This document shows, one piece after another, positions 26,961 through 36,088 of a stretch of 64,000 nucleotides of DNA (its first letter is position 1; the number at the start of each line of letters is the position of its first letter). Source of the DNA: JAABSQ01 sp964573705 (lineage in GTDB: Bacteria > Desulfobacterota > Desulfobacteria > Desulfobacterales > Desulfococcaceae). The notes under the pieces were generated by a model, which did no database searches, had not been told where the DNA came from, and saw nothing but the letters and a program-made list of their open reading frames with translations. The translations under genes were made by a program, and so were the position numbers. The stretch lies in contig CAZNLT010000002.1 of the NCBI GenBank assembly GCA_964573705.1, positions 1-64,000 on the forward strand. Reading direction: 5' to 3'.

Positions 26961-28499
26961 GTGCTTGCAAAAGTTCTCAGCAGCGCGGTGATCGGCATCG
27001 ACGCCTATCTGGTGGAAGTGGAGGTGGATATTTCCCCGGGACTGCCCACCTTTACCACCGTCGGGCTGCCTGAAGCATCGGTCAAGGAAAGCAAGGAACG
27101 GGTCAAAACGGCCATCACCAATTCGGGGTATGGCTTCCCGGACGACCGAATCACCGTCAATCTGGCGCCGGCCAACATCAAAAAAGAGGGGACCGGATTC
27201 GACCTGCCCATGGCCTTGGGCATTCTTGCCGCCACCCGGCTGATTCCTCAGGAGTATATCGACAGCCACCTGATTCTCGGAGAGCTTTCCCTGGACGGCC
27301 GGATCAAGGCGGTAAAGGGGTCCCTTTCCATGGCGATCGCGGCCAAGGAAGCGGGATACGCCGGCATTATCGTGCCCGAGGAGAACGGCCGGGAGGCCTC
27401 GGTGGTCCAGGAAATTTCAGTATTGCCCGCCAAAACCCTCTCCCAGGTGATCGAGTTTTTCCGAGGCCTGGACCCGATCGAACCGATCCGGGCGGATGTG
27501 ACCGAAATTTTCGTCCAGGGAAACGGAATGGAAGCCGATTTTTCCGAGGTCATGGGGCAGGAACACGTGAAACGGGCATTGGAGGTGGCCGCGGCCGGAG
27601 GCCACAACCTGGTCATGATCGGCCCCCCGGGTTCGGGTAAAACCATGCTGGCCAAGCGAATCCCCTCCATTCTGCCGCCGATGGGGTTTGAAGAAGCCCT
27701 GGAGACCACCAAGGTTTACAGCGTGGTAGGCATGCTGGGGCGGGACCAGGCCCTGATCACCCGGCGTCCTTTTCGGGCGCCCCACCATACCATCTCCGAT
27801 GCCGGTCTGATCGGAGGCGGCCATATCCCCCGGCCCGGGGAGGTCTCCATGGCCCACAACGGGGTGCTCTTTCTGGATGAACTGCCCGAATTCAAAAAGC
27901 ATGTCCTGGAGGTGCTCCGTCAACCTCTCGAAGACCTGAAAGTGACCATCTCCCGGGCCGCCACCGCCCTCACCTACCCGGCCTCCTTCATGCTCATTGC
28001 CGCCATGAACCCGTGTCCCTGCGGCTATTATTCGGACCCGAAACACGAGTGCCGGTGCACCCCGCAGCAGATTCAGCAGTACCGGTCCCGAATTTCCGGC
28101 CCGCTGCTCGACCGCATCGACATTCATGTCGAGGTGCCGGCGGTCCCCTATAAGGACCTTATCGGGAAATCGAAAGCCGAACCCTCGGCGTCCATTCGGG
28201 AGCGGGTGTCCGCAGCCCGCGAAATCCAGTCGAAGCGGTTTTCCAGAACCCGGATCCACTGCAACGCCCAGATGGGAAGCCGTCACATCAGGTCTCACTG
28301 CGAAATCGACATCCCCTCGAATCAACTTCTGGAAATGGCCGTCGACCGGCTGGGGCTTTCCGCCCGGGCCTACAACCGGGTACTCAAGATCGCCCGGACG
28401 ATCGCCGATCTCGAGGCCTCGGACGCCATTCAGGTCCACCATGTCTCCGAGGCGATTCAATACCGCAGCCTGGACCGGAGGAAAGGGTCGGCGGCCTGA
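26961..28499 (+). CDS. comM: YifB/ComM family AAA+ ATPase (Mg-chelatase-like)
   Basis: Hexameric helicase that promotes branch migration in natural transformation in other bacteria. It has 512 residues from GTG 26961, chosen because AAGGAGG (26949-26955) lies five bases upstream and LAKVLSSAVIGIDAYLVEVE is the standard family N-terminus. Order: LonC-like fold (with GLPEASVKESKERVKTAI), Walker A GPPGSGKTML (about 223-232), VLFLDELPEF, and a C-terminal Mg-chelatase domain with a cysteine set CPCGYYSDPKHECRC. The frame extends upstream to 26865 without support. Followed by a decayed fragment that resembles part of a second copy. Confidence 0.93.
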   Translation: MLAKVLSSAVIGIDAYLVEVEVDISPGLPTFTTVGLPEASVKESKERVKTAITNSGYGFPDDRITVNLAPANIKKEGTGFDLPMALGILAATRLIPQEYIDSHLILGELSLDGRIKAVKGSLSMAIAAKEAGYAGIIVPEENGREASVVQEISVLPAKTLSQVIEFFRGLDPIEPIRADVTEIFVQGNGMEADFSEVMGQEHVKRALEVAAAGGHNLVMIGPPGSGKTMLAKRIPSILPPMGFEEALETTKVYSVVGMLGRDQALITRRPFRAPHHTISDAGLIGGGHIPRPGEVSMAHNGVLFLDELPEFKKHVLEVLRQPLEDLKVTISRAATALTYPASFMLIAAMNPCPCGYYSDPKHECRCTPQQIQQYRSRISGPLLDRIDIHVEVPAVPYKDLIGKSKAEPSASIRERVSAAREIQSKRFSRTRIHCNAQMGSRHIRSHCEIDIPSNQLLEMAVDRLGLSARAYNRVLKIARTIADLEASDAIQVHHVSEAIQYRSLDRRKGSAA

Positions 28500-28519
28500 T
28501 CCGAAATTTGAAATAACCC

Positions 28520-28750
28520 ATGCATCCCCTGGACGAACATTTTAATGGAACTTGTCGCACGCGTCGAGACCCTGGTGACCCCAAAGGTTTACAGGAAGTG
28601 CTTCGCCAGCCCCTTGCAGATTTAAAAGTGACCATAGGATGCTCGGCGCCTTTGGCAGCGGGTAGCAGCGGGAACTTTCCTTCAAGCAGAGAATATGGTT
28701 TACCGGACAGCCGCACAGGGTATGATGACGGAGTACAGTCTGTTTTCTGA
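28520..28750 (+). pseudogene. Decayed fragment of a second comM-like gene
   Basis: Residues 24-39 of this 76-codon frame (28589-28636) read LQEVLRQPLADLKVTI. Intact comM reads LEVLRQPLEDLKVTI at 27906-27950, the same 15-residue block apart from one change, yet nearly every codon differs. The remainder of the frame has no family resemblance. This fits a remnant of a diverged second copy rather than a recent duplication. The stretch between comM and the next gene contains nothing else that I can support. Confidence 0.45.
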
Positions 28751-28765
28751 ATGAGGCAGTTGAAT

Positions 28766-30697
28766 ATGATGAATTCAATACAAAAAACACTCGCCCGGAC
28801 CAACCCCTTTGAAATGCTCCCGGATTCGGTGCTGGAGGAGATGGTCCAAAAAGTCAAAGTCGAAACCTATACCGCCGGGACATTTGTTTTCAAACAGGGA
28901 GAACCGAGTCTGGACTGCCTGTTTGTGGTCATGTCCGGATCCGCGGATATTGTGGTAACGGACGATCGAGGGCAGGAATCCGTTGTGGGGTTTCGGCGGA
29001 CGTATGATTTCTTCGGCGAAACCGTCGTCCTGTCTCAGGAGCGTTATCCCGGATCGGCCCGGGCGCATGAAGATCTGACCTGCTGTCTGATATTCAGAAA
29101 GGATTTGGAACGGCTGATCTATGCGCATTCAGAATTTTCCGGGTTTTTCAACACCCTTCTGGCCGAACGGATGCGGCTGATGTACCAGAAAATCAGTTCC
29201 GAACTGTCGTTTGAACCTGCGGCGGTTTGCGAGCATTCGCTCTTCCGCCGAAAGGTGGCGGACGTGATGACCTTTCCGGTGACGACCTGCAGTCTGGATA
29301 CATCGGTCCAGGAGGCGGCACGGCTGATGACGAAAAAAAACATCAGCGGACTGGTCGTAGTCGATGAGCACCGCCATCCCAAAGGGATGCTGACGGCGAT
29401 GGACATGGTCCGGCGCCTGATCGCCGACTCGACAGATCCGGGCAGAGAATGCCCGGTCCAAAGGATCATGAATCCGAAACTGGTGCCGATATCGCCCGAA
29501 GCCTATATCGGCCAGGCCCTGACTTCCATGATTCAAAACCAGGCCAAAACACTGGCGGTGATGGAGCGTGGCACCCTGGTGGGCATTGTCAGCCTGGTTG
29601 ATCTGGTAAAGACCCCCGGCGCCAAGTCGCTCCTGCTGATCCAGGAAATCGAAAAACGGCAGTCGATTGATTCACTGGCTGAAATCAGCCTGGAATTCAA
29701 TAATCTTCTGGGGGTTCTTCTGTCGGAACAGGCCGGTGTGAATGAAATCCTGGCGATATCGTCCGATCACCACGATCGCCTGATTCGCCGAATTATCGAG
29801 CTGAGCGAAGAGGAAATGAAGCGGTCCGGGTACGGATCGCCGCCGGTCGATTACTGCTGGATCAACATGGGGAGCACCGCCCGCCGCGAACAGACGCTTC
29901 GGACCGATCAGGACAATGCCATTATTTACGCCGATCCGGATCCGAGCGAAACCCGGGCCGTCGAGGAATATTTCAGTCGTCTGGCGGAACTGGCGGTCGA
30001 AGGGCTGTACAGGTGCGGCTTTCAAAAGTGCCCCGGCGATGTGATGGCCGTCAATCCCAAGTGGCGCCGATCGATCAGCGGTTGGATCGATCTGGTCCGA
30101 AGGAGCGTCGAATCATTCAATCCCGAAGATGTCCGGACACTGACCATTCTCCTGGATTATCGTCCGATCGGCGGCAACCCGCATCTGGCGGATCGGCTGT
30201 GGGAAGAGATTTTCAGCTTGCTCGAAGACGCGGTGCGCACCGGACACCTGCTGATTCGTGATGATCAGCAGTTCAGGCCGCCGATCAATTTTCTGGGAAA
30301 TATGATCACCGAAAAAACCGGCCCGCACAAAAATGAAATCAATCTGAAGACCGGCGGGCTGGTTCATTTCATCAACGGCATGCGGCTGATGGCGATAAAA
30401 AATAAAATCCGCGAAGTTTCTACTTTGGGAAGACTGAACGAATTGGTTCGTCAGGAGGCTCTGGCATCGGATGAGGCGGATCTTTTCCGAACCAGTTTCG
30501 AAACGCTGATCCTGTTCAAAATCCGGTCCAACCTTCACAAATGGCAAAACGGTCTGGTTCCGGACAATTATTTGAATCCGGAGGATCTGAAAAAAGGGGA
30601 GCGCGTCCTGTTGAAGGACGCATTTTCCGGTGTCATACAGTTTCAGAAGCTCATTCAAAGCAATTTCAACGTGCCTTGGCTGAACTATTTTCAGTGA
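28766..30697 (+). CDS. cNMP-binding, CBS-pair and DUF294 nucleotidyltransferase-like protein
   Basis: Cytoplasmic protein of about 643 residues in three parts. A cyclic-nucleotide-binding domain (about 10-125) has FFGETVVLSQERYPGSARA as its cassette. A CBS pair (about 165-290) contains VADVMTFPVTT and IMNPKLVPISPEA. The DUF294 part (about 310-640) has the GlnD-like motif GSTARREQTLRTDQDNA. Such proteins often accompany acetate or other sodium:solute symporters and are thought to be regulatory. Start ATG 28766 has GAGG nine bases upstream; ATG 28751 is in frame. It begins the signalling block that ends in the kinase and regulator below. Confidence 0.88.
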   Translation: MMNSIQKTLARTNPFEMLPDSVLEEMVQKVKVETYTAGTFVFKQGEPSLDCLFVVMSGSADIVVTDDRGQESVVGFRRTYDFFGETVVLSQERYPGSARAHEDLTCCLIFRKDLERLIYAHSEFSGFFNTLLAERMRLMYQKISSELSFEPAAVCEHSLFRRKVADVMTFPVTTCSLDTSVQEAARLMTKKNISGLVVVDEHRHPKGMLTAMDMVRRLIADSTDPGRECPVQRIMNPKLVPISPEAYIGQALTSMIQNQAKTLAVMERGTLVGIVSLVDLVKTPGAKSLLLIQEIEKRQSIDSLAEISLEFNNLLGVLLSEQAGVNEILAISSDHHDRLIRRIIELSEEEMKRSGYGSPPVDYCWINMGSTARREQTLRTDQDNAIIYADPDPSETRAVEEYFSRLAELAVEGLYRCGFQKCPGDVMAVNPKWRRSISGWIDLVRRSVESFNPEDVRTLTILLDYRPIGGNPHLADRLWEEIFSLLEDAVRTGHLLIRDDQQFRPPINFLGNMITEKTGPHKNEINLKTGGLVHFINGMRLMAIKNKIREVSTLGRLNELVRQEALASDEADLFRTSFETLILFKIRSNLHKWQNGLVPDNYLNPEDLKKGERVLLKDAFSGVIQFQKLIQSNFNVPWLNYFQ

Positions 30698-30717
30698 TAA
30701 TGCCGGGGGGATGGCCT

Positions 30718-32946
30718 GTGCGTTTTTTTCGTTTTTTTTACGACCTGGAAATCCGACACAAACTGCTTTACAGCTATGCCGTGCTGTTCATGCTGATTCT
30801 GATCTGCTTCGGCTCCTTTACCTACATCGTTGTGCGCCGGACGGTTCAGGAAAATATCGAAAGTGAACTGAAAAATTCGACTGCCGCGCTGCTGAATATG
30901 GTCCGGACCGGGGTGACGGTTTCGATTAAAAATCATCTGCGGGCCGTGGCGGAAAAAAACCTGGAAATTGTTCAGGATTTTTATGAGATGCAGCAAAAGG
31001 GCTTCATGACCCGGGAGGAGGCTCAGGCGAGGGCTCGAACAGTGCTGCTCAGCCAGAGCATCGGTAAAACCGGATATATCGCATGTGTCGACAGCAAGGG
31101 CGCCATGGTGCTGCATCCCGAACGGTCCTGGGAAGGAAAAGATATTACCGACCACGCCTTTGTCCGGAAAATGATATCCAGAAAAGAAGGCTATCTCGAA
31201 TATCAATGGCGGAATCCGGGAGATGAAGCGCCGCGGCCCAAAGCGCTGTTCATGTCGTATTTCGAACCTTGGGACTGGATCATCAATGTTTCTTCCTACC
31301 GGGAAGAGTTCAGCGCGCTGATTCATGTGGATGATTTTCGGGAAATCATCATGGAACAACGGTTCGGGAAATCGGGATACGCCTTTGTCATGGACGGGCA
31401 TGGCCGCATGATCATTCATCCTTCTTTTGAGGGGGTCAATATCCTGAATCGTTCCGATTCGATTTTCGAACCTCTGACCCGGCTTTTGACGGAAAAAAAC
31501 GGCCGAATCGAATATCTCTGGCAGGGGCCGGATCAGCCCCGTGCCAGACGGCAGCTGGTCATTTTCAATGCCATTCCGGAATATGACTGGGTGGTGGCGG
31601 CCTGCAGCTATCTGGATGAAAGTTATGCCCCTCTCCGCCATCTGACCAACATCATGGCCGGCACCCTGATGGCCGCCTTTCTCCTGGTCTTGCCGATTAC
31701 CTTTTTTGTCAGCGGGCTGATCACCAACCCCCTGCGTGATCTCATTGGAAAAATGGAAGAGGGCGGCCGCGGCAATTTCAAAGTACGGTCTCGATCCGGA
31801 TCGGCGGATGAAGTCGGCCGGCTGATTCATTATTTCAACCTGTTCATGGATCGACTCCAAAGATACAGCAATAAATTAGAAACAGAAATAGCCGAACGTA
31901 AGGATGCGGAAGAAGCCCTGAAGATCAGCGAAGGAAAATACCGGTCGGTCATGCATGCCGCACCGGACCCGATCATTGTTTACGATACGAAGGGATATGT
32001 CACCTATTTGAATCCGGCCTTTACTTCTGTTTTCGGCTGGACGGCGGAAGAGTGCCTGGGGCGGCGCATCGATTTCGTGCCTGACGAAAACTGGCCCGAA
32101 ACCCGGAAATGGCTGAACATCATCGCCTCCGGGAAAAAGCTGCCCAGCGTGGAAACCCGACGATATACCAAATCGGGCGAAATCATCGACGTCAGTCTCA
32201 GTGGCGCAGCCTATTATGATTCTTCAGGACAACCGACCGGCAGCGTCATCATTCACAGGGATATCAATGATTTAAAACGGCTGGAAAAGGAAGTGCTCGA
32301 AATCGGCGATCGGGAACAGCAGAAAATCGGCCAAAATCTTCATGACGACCTTTGCCCGCACCTGATCGGGATTGAAGGGCTGCTCAAAGTGATGCGAAAC
32401 CGTTTGGGATCGGTGGACAAATCGACGCTGAAACTGGTGGATCAGATTACCGAGCTGATCAAGGAAGCCATCAGCAAATCCCGGCAGCTGTCTCGGGGCC
32501 TCTGTCCGGTGCACCTGGTGGAACGCGGTCTGGAAACGGCTCTGGGGGAGCTGGCCGCCAAATGTACCGGGATTTTCGATATAGCCTGTGATTTCCAGTG
32601 CGACCATCCCATGCCGGTCGCAAACAATTTCATTTCAACTCACCTTTTCCGAATTACTCAGGAAGCCGTCAACAATGCCGCCCTCCATGGCGAGCCGACC
32701 CGAATCGATGTCTGTCTAGATGTCGGTCCCGAACGGGTCCGCCTCACCGTCGAAGACAACGGGCGCGGTATATCCAAAGGTGTGGATCACGAAGGATTGG
32801 GGCTGCGGATCATGAATTTTCGAGCCAAACTGATCGGCGGGGTCCTGAATATTGATTCGGCTCAAGGAAAGGGCACCCGAGTAACTCTGACATTGAGAAA
32901 CCGGGCGTCACACGACGAGGTGGAATGTCTAAAAAACGCATCCTGA
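30718..32946 (+). CDS. Double-Cache, PAS sensor histidine kinase (NarL-system type)
   Basis: Membrane sensor of about 742 residues. TM1 is at 15-38, a periplasmic region holds two similar Cache modules (GKTGYIACVDSKGAMVLHP near 116-134 and GKSGYAFVMDGHGRMIIHP near 217-235, each followed by a W-D-W/Y-D-W-type segment), TM2 is at 311-335, then HAMP, PAS (about 405-520), a HisKA_3 box EQQKIGQNLHDDL and a HATPase. The start is uncertain: GTG 30718 has GGGGGGA upstream, ATG 30700 has none. It overlaps the response-regulator gene by 22 bp. A small organic acid is the likely ligand, by Cache family and context. Confidence 0.9.
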   Translation: MRFFRFFYDLEIRHKLLYSYAVLFMLILICFGSFTYIVVRRTVQENIESELKNSTAALLNMVRTGVTVSIKNHLRAVAEKNLEIVQDFYEMQQKGFMTREEAQARARTVLLSQSIGKTGYIACVDSKGAMVLHPERSWEGKDITDHAFVRKMISRKEGYLEYQWRNPGDEAPRPKALFMSYFEPWDWIINVSSYREEFSALIHVDDFREIIMEQRFGKSGYAFVMDGHGRMIIHPSFEGVNILNRSDSIFEPLTRLLTEKNGRIEYLWQGPDQPRARRQLVIFNAIPEYDWVVAACSYLDESYAPLRHLTNIMAGTLMAAFLLVLPITFFVSGLITNPLRDLIGKMEEGGRGNFKVRSRSGSADEVGRLIHYFNLFMDRLQRYSNKLETEIAERKDAEEALKISEGKYRSVMHAAPDPIIVYDTKGYVTYLNPAFTSVFGWTAEECLGRRIDFVPDENWPETRKWLNIIASGKKLPSVETRRYTKSGEIIDVSLSGAAYYDSSGQPTGSVIIHRDINDLKRLEKEVLEIGDREQQKIGQNLHDDLCPHLIGIEGLLKVMRNRLGSVDKSTLKLVDQITELIKEAISKSRQLSRGLCPVHLVERGLETALGELAAKCTGIFDIACDFQCDHPMPVANNFISTHLFRITQEAVNNAALHGEPTRIDVCLDVGPERVRLTVEDNGRGISKGVDHEGLGLRIMNFRAKLIGGVLNIDSAQGKGTRVTLTLRNRASHDEVECLKNAS

Positions 32947-33593
32947 TTGTGGAAGATCACCCCATATTCAGATTGGGGCTGACGGAACTGATCAACCAGG
33001 AAGAAGATCTCGAAGTCTGCGGCAGCGCAATGGATGTCAGCGAGGCATGGAGCGAAATCAAGCGGCTGAAACCGGACCTGGTGATTGCGGATATTACGCT
33101 GAGAAAAAGCAACGGCATCGATCTTGTCAAAGCGGTCAACAAGCAATACGCCAATCTGCCGGTCCTGGTTTTATCCATGCACGATGAACTTCTATATGCC
33201 GAACGAGCCATTCACGGCGGCGCCAGGGGATATATCACCAAGCAGGATGCCATGGAAAACGTGGTGACCGCAGTGCGTGCCGTTCTGAACAATAAAATTT
33301 ATCTGGAAGACCACGTGAAAGACCGGATCCTGTTCGGACTGACCAGCGGCGGACCTCGAGACCGATCGCCGGTAGAGAGACTGACCGATCGGGAACTGGA
33401 AGTTTTCCGCATGATCGGCCAGGGCTTCAGCACGCGGGAGATCGCCGATCGTCTGCATTTGAGCATGAAAACCATCGGAACCTACCGGGAACGCATCAAA
33501 GAAAAACTGAATCTGAAACACGCCAATGAATTGGTGCGCTATGCGGTTCACTGGGCCAAATTCGGGCGCTGGATTCCGGATGACACTGTATAG
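32925..33593 (+). CDS. NarL/FixJ-type response regulator
   Basis: Two-component regulator of 222 residues. The receiver domain has acidic ED (10-11), phosphoacceptor D54 (VIADITLR) and the K-containing VLSMHDELL/YITKQDA segments. The C-terminal LuxR helix-turn-helix reads LTDRELEVFRMIGQGFSTREIADRLHLSMKTIGTYRERIKEKL (about 150-190). Overlap with the kinase gene makes them a pair. The likely target is the downstream acyl-CoA synthetase/symporter operon, because the gap between them carries repeated sites. CrbR/ErdR-type regulators of acetate use in other bacteria look similar, but identity is not shown. Confidence 0.92.
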   Translation: MSKKRILIVEDHPIFRLGLTELINQEEDLEVCGSAMDVSEAWSEIKRLKPDLVIADITLRKSNGIDLVKAVNKQYANLPVLVLSMHDELLYAERAIHGGARGYITKQDAMENVVTAVRAVLNNKIYLEDHVKDRILFGLTSGGPRDRSPVERLTDRELEVFRMIGQGFSTREIADRLHLSMKTIGTYRERIKEKLNLKHANELVRYAVHWAKFGRWIPDDTV

Positions 33594-34087
33594 GTAGTAT
33601 CCGGGAGTTCTGCACAGAAGAAACGGTTCGATTTACGGGCGATTGAAAGATGTCACCCGGCAAGCGGTGGGTGCTGACACCGTGAAAATCCGGTATTTGA
33701 GCCTGAAATTTCGGGCTTGGGGAGGGATATTCGGTTATTCCGATGGTATGGATATGCGGCTCTCGGCTGTATGTCGGTTTAAAACCTACAAAAGGTAATA
33801 ATTTTTCCTACAAAAATAGAAGTTCTTTCACCTACAAAAAAAAAAGCTCAACCCCGATTTATTTCCTCGCTTTCATTTCATAAATAGCTTTCATCTAATT
33901 GAAGGGGATCAACCCGTTCTGTAAAGGCAAAAAAAAACCTGGCCTGAAACAGGCGGGGGATCAGGACAGCACCTGTGCATTCGAAATCCGCCGAACGGAT
34001 CATTCACCGAAGCCTTGAGCGTGCGGCGTCAGGCGGCTCGACCAAGGAATGGCCCAACGTCAGCGATGAGAAAAAAAGATCCAAACC
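33594..34087 (+). other. 494-bp regulatory gap before the acyl-CoA synthetase operon
   Basis: No coding frame here is convincing. The sequence becomes AT-rich from about 33780. It contains three CCTACAAAA repeats (listed separately), an A-tract at 33930-33938, and a small hairpin (CCTG-rich) near 33940-33952. A promoter for the operon must lie here or just upstream; I cannot place a confident -35/-10 pair and see no sigma-54 GG-N10-GC box. Confidence 0.5.
33784..33839 (+). promoter_or_regulatory. Three direct repeats CCTACAAAA, candidate regulator sites
   Basis: CCTACAAAA occurs at 33785-33793, 33807-33815 and 33831-33839, with start-to-start distances of 22 and 24 bp, close to two helical turns, so the copies lie on the same face of the DNA. 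The first is inside an inverted-repeat context, ACCTACAAAAGGT. Such spacing is what a dimeric LuxR-type regulator would use; the gene for one ends about 190 bp upstream. Confidence 0.5.
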
Positions 34088-35704
34088 ATGAACATGGGTG
34101 ATTACGAAAGGGAGTATCAGAATTTTAAGTGGGAAGTGCCGGAATACTATAATTTCGCACAGGATGTAATCGACCGATGGGCCGCCGACCCGAACAAAGC
34201 GGCCATGTTGTGGGTTGATGATTTTGGAACCGAAGTCAACAAAACCTTCAGGGACATCAGCCTGGCTTCCAAACGGTTTGCCAATGCGCTGACCGCCAAG
34301 GGGATCAGACAGGGCGATGTGGTCGTGGTCATCATCCCCCGGTTCATTGAATGGTGGGAAATCTTTACCGCCTGCATTCGTGCCGGTTTTGTCATCGCCC
34401 CCGAAACGGCTCAGCTGACCAGCAAGGATATCGAATATCGCATCAACAGGTCCGAGGCGGCCTGCATCATCACTGTGCCGGATTTTGCAGAACGCTTCGA
34501 TACCGCGGAATCGGAATGTCCGTCGATCAAAGCCAAAATCGTGGTCGGCGATACCAAACCGGGGTGGGATTGCTATCATGACCTGAAAGCGGCGGCTTCC
34601 GAAAATTTCGAGCCGGTCAGGACCCGAAGTGAAGACAGCTGTATTGTCTACTTCACTTCGGGGACAACCGGTTTTCCGAAAATGGTGCTGCATACACATG
34701 CCTCGTATCCCATTGGCCATCAGGTCACAGGCAAATTCTGGCTGGACCTGACACCGGAAGATATGCACTGGAATATCAGTGAAACCGGTTGGGCAAAGGC
34801 CGCCTGGAGCAGCTATTTCGGGCCCTGGAATATGGGTGCAGCTCAATTCGTCCACCATTCGGACCCATTCGATCCGGTCAAGACCTTGGAACTTCTCAGC
34901 CGGTATCCCATCACCACCCTGTGCGGGGCGCCCACCATCTACCGGATGCTGGTTCAGCAGAATCTGAGCAAATACAAATTTCCGCATCTGCGGCATTGTG
35001 TCGGCGCCGGGGAACCCTTGAACCCGGAAGTGATCGAAGTCTGGAAAAAAGGTACCGGCTGTACGATCCGTGACGGATACGGCCAGACGGAAACCGTTCT
35101 TTTGTGCGGCAGCTTTCCCTGTATAGAACCGCGGTTCGGTTCCATGGGCAAGCCGAGCCCCGGGTTCCATCTGCAGGTGATCGATCCGGAGGGCAATGCG
35201 CTGCCTCCAAACACCGAAGGCGATATCGCGGTTCGGGTGGCCGAAAACCGGCCGGTGGGGCTCTTCAAGGAATACTGGAAGGACCCCGACCTGACCGAAG
35301 CATCCTATCGCAGCGGCTGGTATCTGACCGGCGACCGGGCTTATGTAGATGAAGACGACTATTTCTGGTTCGTCGGCCGGTCGGATGACGTCATCCTGAC
35401 CTCCGGTTATCGTATCGGCCCCTTTGAAGTGGAAAGTGCTCTGGTCGAACATCCGGCAGTCGCGGAATCCGCGGTTGTGTCGAGCCCGGACGAGACCCGA
35501 GGCGAGGTGGCCAAGGCTTTCGTCACTCTGGCTCCCGGCTTCACCGGCAGCGACAAGCTGATCAAGGAGCTACAGGGTCACGTGAAGACGGTTATTGCGC
35601 CATACAAGCATCCTCGGAAAATCGAATTTGTCGAAGCCCTGCCCAAAACGATCAGCGGAAAAATCCGCCGGGTGGAACTGCGCAAGAAGGAATGGGGAAA
35701 ATAA
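34088..35704 (+). CDS. Acyl-CoA synthetase (AMP-forming, medium-chain/acetate type)
   Basis: Activates a short- or medium-chain carboxylic acid to its CoA thioester via an acyl-adenylate. The 538-residue protein has the adenylation motif FTSGTTGFPKM (about 194-204), GYGQTETV, and TGDRAYVDEDDYFWFVGRSDD, with the C-terminal catalytic lysine in KTISGKIRRVELR. The overall sequence fits the MACS family. It is the first gene of an operon whose next genes encode a sodium:solute symporter, so it most likely activates the acid the symporter imports. Exact chain length cannot be read from sequence. Confidence 0.9.
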   Translation: MNMGDYEREYQNFKWEVPEYYNFAQDVIDRWAADPNKAAMLWVDDFGTEVNKTFRDISLASKRFANALTAKGIRQGDVVVVIIPRFIEWWEIFTACIRAGFVIAPETAQLTSKDIEYRINRSEAACIITVPDFAERFDTAESECPSIKAKIVVGDTKPGWDCYHDLKAAASENFEPVRTRSEDSCIVYFTSGTTGFPKMVLHTHASYPIGHQVTGKFWLDLTPEDMHWNISETGWAKAAWSSYFGPWNMGAAQFVHHSDPFDPVKTLELLSRYPITTLCGAPTIYRMLVQQNLSKYKFPHLRHCVGAGEPLNPEVIEVWKKGTGCTIRDGYGQTETVLLCGSFPCIEPRFGSMGKPSPGFHLQVIDPEGNALPPNTEGDIAVRVAENRPVGLFKEYWKDPDLTEASYRSGWYLTGDRAYVDEDDYFWFVGRSDDVILTSGYRIGPFEVESALVEHPAVAESAVVSSPDETRGEVAKAFVTLAPGFTGSDKLIKELQGHVKTVIAPYKHPRKIEFVEALPKTISGKIRRVELRKKEWGK

Positions 35705-35724
35705 AGATCGAATGCAAGTAAAGC

Positions 35725-35763
35725 GGCAGGCGCCGAAAAAAATAACGTATACCGGCGCCTGCC
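35725..35763 (+). repeat. Perfect 11-bp hairpin between synthetase and symporter genes
   Basis: GGCAGGCGCCG at 35725-35735 pairs with CGGCGCCTGCC at 35753-35763 around a 17-base loop, very stable. No T-tract follows on the plus strand, so it is more likely an mRNA-stabilising or processing element, or a leaky terminator, than a full stop between the two parts of the operon. Confidence 0.6.
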
Positions 35764-35798
35764 TGAGATAACCTCAAACGGGAAAGGAGTTTTGGATT

Positions 35799-36068
35799 AT
35801 GGTAGACAAGCTGTATAAAAAAGAGATCTGGCTGACAATCGGCTTTTCAGTCCTGCTGCTTCTATGCGGACATTCGGCGACGATATTCGCCATGTTTCCG
35901 GGGCTGTGCAAGGGAACTTTCTGGGGGTTCCCCACCGAGTACATCGTTCCAATACTATTGGGCTGGTTCGGGCTGGCGGTGGTTTGCATTATTATGGCGA
36001 TAGTTCTCAACAAGTTCGATGACGAAATGGAAACTTACGTCAACGGCCAGAGCCTGGACAAACAATAA
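35799..36068 (+). CDS. Small two-TM subunit of a sodium:solute symporter
   Basis: An 89-residue membrane protein with two hydrophobic helices (IGFSVLLLLCGHSATIFAMF, about 13-32, and IVPILLGWFGLAVVCIIMAIV, about 49-69) and a charged C-terminal tail. Small proteins of this size and shape (DUF4212/YhdT-like) commonly precede SSS-family symporter genes and are part of the transporter. It lies 20 bp upstream of the symporter gene. I do not recognise a specific named family with certainty. Confidence 0.72.
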   Translation: MVDKLYKKEIWLTIGFSVLLLLCGHSATIFAMFPGLCKGTFWGFPTEYIVPILLGWFGLAVVCIIMAIVLNKFDDEMETYVNGQSLDKQ

Positions 36069-36088
36069 AAAAAGGGGGGAATCATATC

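Noticed and set aside
30691..31860. A 389-codon frame opposite the double-Cache kinase gene
   Set aside because: Shadow frame; the plus-strand gene has clear Cache, HAMP, PAS and kinase motifs.
33654..33673. Inverted repeat CACCC/GGGTG after the response-regulator gene
   Set aside because: Stem only 5 bp, no T-tract; too weak to call a terminator.
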